Part shown: positions 49,827 to 50,910 of the stretch, piece by piece | Layout of the letters: each line of letters opens with the position of its first letter | Numbering within the stretch: the first letter of the stretch is position 1 | Source: Ichthyophthirius multifiliis | Lineage: Eukaryota > Ciliophora > Oligohymenophorea > Hymenostomatida | Direction of reading: 5' to 3' | DNA: 50,910 nt | Assembly: GCF_000220395.1 (NCBI RefSeq) | Contig: NW_004087099.1 | Coordinates: 3,835-54,744 of the forward strand | The notes under the pieces: generated by a model | The model's database searches: none | The model's input: the letters and a program-made list of their open reading frames with translations, nothing else | Told to the model about the DNA's origin: nothing | Made by a program: the position numbers and the translations under genes

Positions 49827-50910
49827 TTATATTTTTTAATTTTTTTATTTGTTATCTTTAATTTCTTTTTATTTAAAATAATATTATATGATATAAATAA
49901 AAAAATATACATTATCCATAATTTATTTATTATTAAAATATTGATTATCTTTAAGTAAAAGATTAATGTTTTTTAATTTATCTTCTGTTAGCTTTTGTAG
50001 TTTCTATGTTTAATTATTAATTAAATATTTAAGGCGTGTTATCTATTTCTTATTCTATATTATTATTATTTACAGGATTAATATTTATACCAGGTACAAA
50101 TACTTTTCTTAATTCATTGAATTTAGCCGAAAAATCTTTAAATTCAAATATCATTTGTAACTTTTTTTCATTATCTTTTTATTATTAATTATTTTTTAAA
50201 TTAATTCTATTAATATATTAGGAATAATTTTTAAAAGGAGTCATCTTAGGATTGTCGTAAAAAAAAATTATTTTTGAGGATATTTAAGTTTTGAGGAAAT
50301 CTAAACTACAGTCCATCATGTCCGAATTATTAAAATAGGTTATTAGAGTTCTACATGTTTTAGGAATATATAAGTTAAATATCCAATATAGAAGTAATAT
50401 ATCTTTAGAAACTGTAACTATAGTATATTATCCTCTAACTATTCTTACACATTAATAAATAATTCTTGTTTATTATATGTAATCTTCAAGAAAATATTTA
50501 TTATATTATTGTTCTTTTTATTAATTATAATTAAGTTTTATAAACCTATTTCTTTTATATTTTAAAGATAATAAATTATAATCTTTAAAAGAAATATTAT
50601 TTTCAATTTATTATCTATAACTATTTTAATTTAAAAATAAAGGTATCTTTTTAAATAAAAATTATAAAATATATATTTAAAATATATAATAATATATATA
50701 TATAATTTCTTAATTTAATACTCTTCCTATAGTTGTTTTTATTAAATAAAAAGATTAAAAAATATTTTTAATAATTTATTATAAGTCATTTTTCGTAACT
50801 TTTTCTAATAGCCTTTACCTTTTATTTTTATTATAAAACTATTCTAAATCTTAAATACTTAATAAAAACTAATATTAATAAAAAGCATTTTTATATTTTG
50901 TAGAGTAAAT
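48357..50910 (-). CDS. 3' part of an unrecognised helical protein
   Basis: Runs off the right edge, so the start is missing. Convincing coding blocks are CVRIVRGQYTIVTVSKDILL, LYWIFNLYIPKTCRTLITYF, NNSDMMDCSLDFLKTQISSK, DFSAKFNELRKVFVPGINI, LGENLKIRITQMFFSLTDQM, FKTKKDSNYKITNIYKFIE, MLFCFENSKLALHEVLFNDF and MNLREILNIYIAEGFYKYQ. The C-terminal part is SKISYSDIKNLCNFVVHKI and QEALKKVTNFFKSKMLLYY before TGA 48357. The pattern suggests an all-helical repeat protein. I could not name the family; exportin/importin-like and RIH-like folds crossed my mind but nothing specific supports them. Several introns are required, two filled by simple repeats (49159-49208 and 49779-49826). Exon joins in the middle are tentative. 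Confidence 0.55.
49159..49208. repeat. TA microsatellite in an intron of the last gene
   Basis: Perfect TA array between two coding blocks of the partial right-edge gene. Confidence 0.85.
49779..49826. repeat. ATT trinucleotide array in an intron
   Basis: Sixteen or so ATT units. It sits between a GT donor and the acceptor ATAATCATAG of the partial right-edge gene, so poly-Ile frames read across it are not protein. Confidence 0.8.

Noticed and set aside
49697-49958. Poly-Ile frames on both strands
   Set aside because: They read across an ATT microsatellite that sits in an intron.
1-50910. Multiple in-frame TAA/TAG stops suggesting that every gene is a pseudogene
   Set aside because: Conserved motifs continue across them in every gene and Gln fits at those positions, while TGA appears only at the ends; the ciliate code explains this.
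1-50910. Transposons, virus-like elements, tRNA/rRNA genes, telomere repeats
   Set aside because: No transposase or reverse-transcriptase motif, terminal repeat, tRNA B-box-like element or G4T2/G4T3 repeat was seen on either strand; simple repeats account for the repetitive DNA.

Overview
The window reads as macronuclear DNA of an oligohymenophorean ciliate, of Ichthyophthirius/Tetrahymena type. Three things point there. The sequence is extremely AT-rich. Conserved protein families stay open only when TAA and TAG are read as glutamine and TGA is kept as the sole stop. Genes are cut by short, almost pure A/T GT-AG introns, the smallest that I can place being 23 and 26 nt. Under the standard code almost nothing here looks like a gene, and most of the longer standard-code frames are antisense or out-of-frame shadows. 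The genus is inferred, not proven. No telomeric repeats, tRNA or rRNA genes, CRISPR arrays, transposons or virus-like elements were recognised.

Layout, left to right: an FKBP-TPR co-chaperone (minus, 73-2097); a PDCD2/TSR4 ribosomal-protein chaperone (minus, 2266-3704); a RING/B-box/coiled-coil/Kelch protein (plus, 3965-6549); a four-domain voltage-gated calcium-type channel of about 7 kb (minus, 6788-~13744); a gene-free A/T stretch of about 2.8 kb; a coiled-coil protein (minus, 16574-18800); a 76-residue protein faintly like a small Tim chaperone (minus, 19328-19558); the elongation factor SPT5 (plus, 20269-23104); a predicted pseudokinase-MORN fusion (minus, 23329-25516); a voltage-sensor/cyclic-nucleotide-phosphodiesterase fusion (plus, 26210-28658); a LIN54/tesmin-type CXC protein (minus, 28935-30126); a leucine-rich-repeat protein (minus, 30700-31932); a giant HUWE1/TOM1-type HECT ubiquitin ligase (minus, 32204-43239); a VPS8-like CORVET subunit with a C-terminal RING (minus, 43519-47900); and the 3' part of an unrecognised gene leaving the right edge (minus, 48357-50910).

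These are single-copy housekeeping and signalling genes, not an operon or a mobile island. Spacers are mostly 200-700 bp of A/T-only DNA. The most unusual content is electrical and second-messenger signalling: a Ca-type channel whose selectivity ring reads E-D-E-Q, a kinase-fold/MORN protein lacking all three catalytic motifs, and a protein that joins a membrane voltage sensor directly to a phosphodiesterase. In a swimming ciliate these would plausibly couple membrane potential to Ca2+ and cyclic nucleotides, although that link is inference. Exon boundaries were placed by eye from reading frame, GT-AG ends and family similarity, so individual splice sites may be off.
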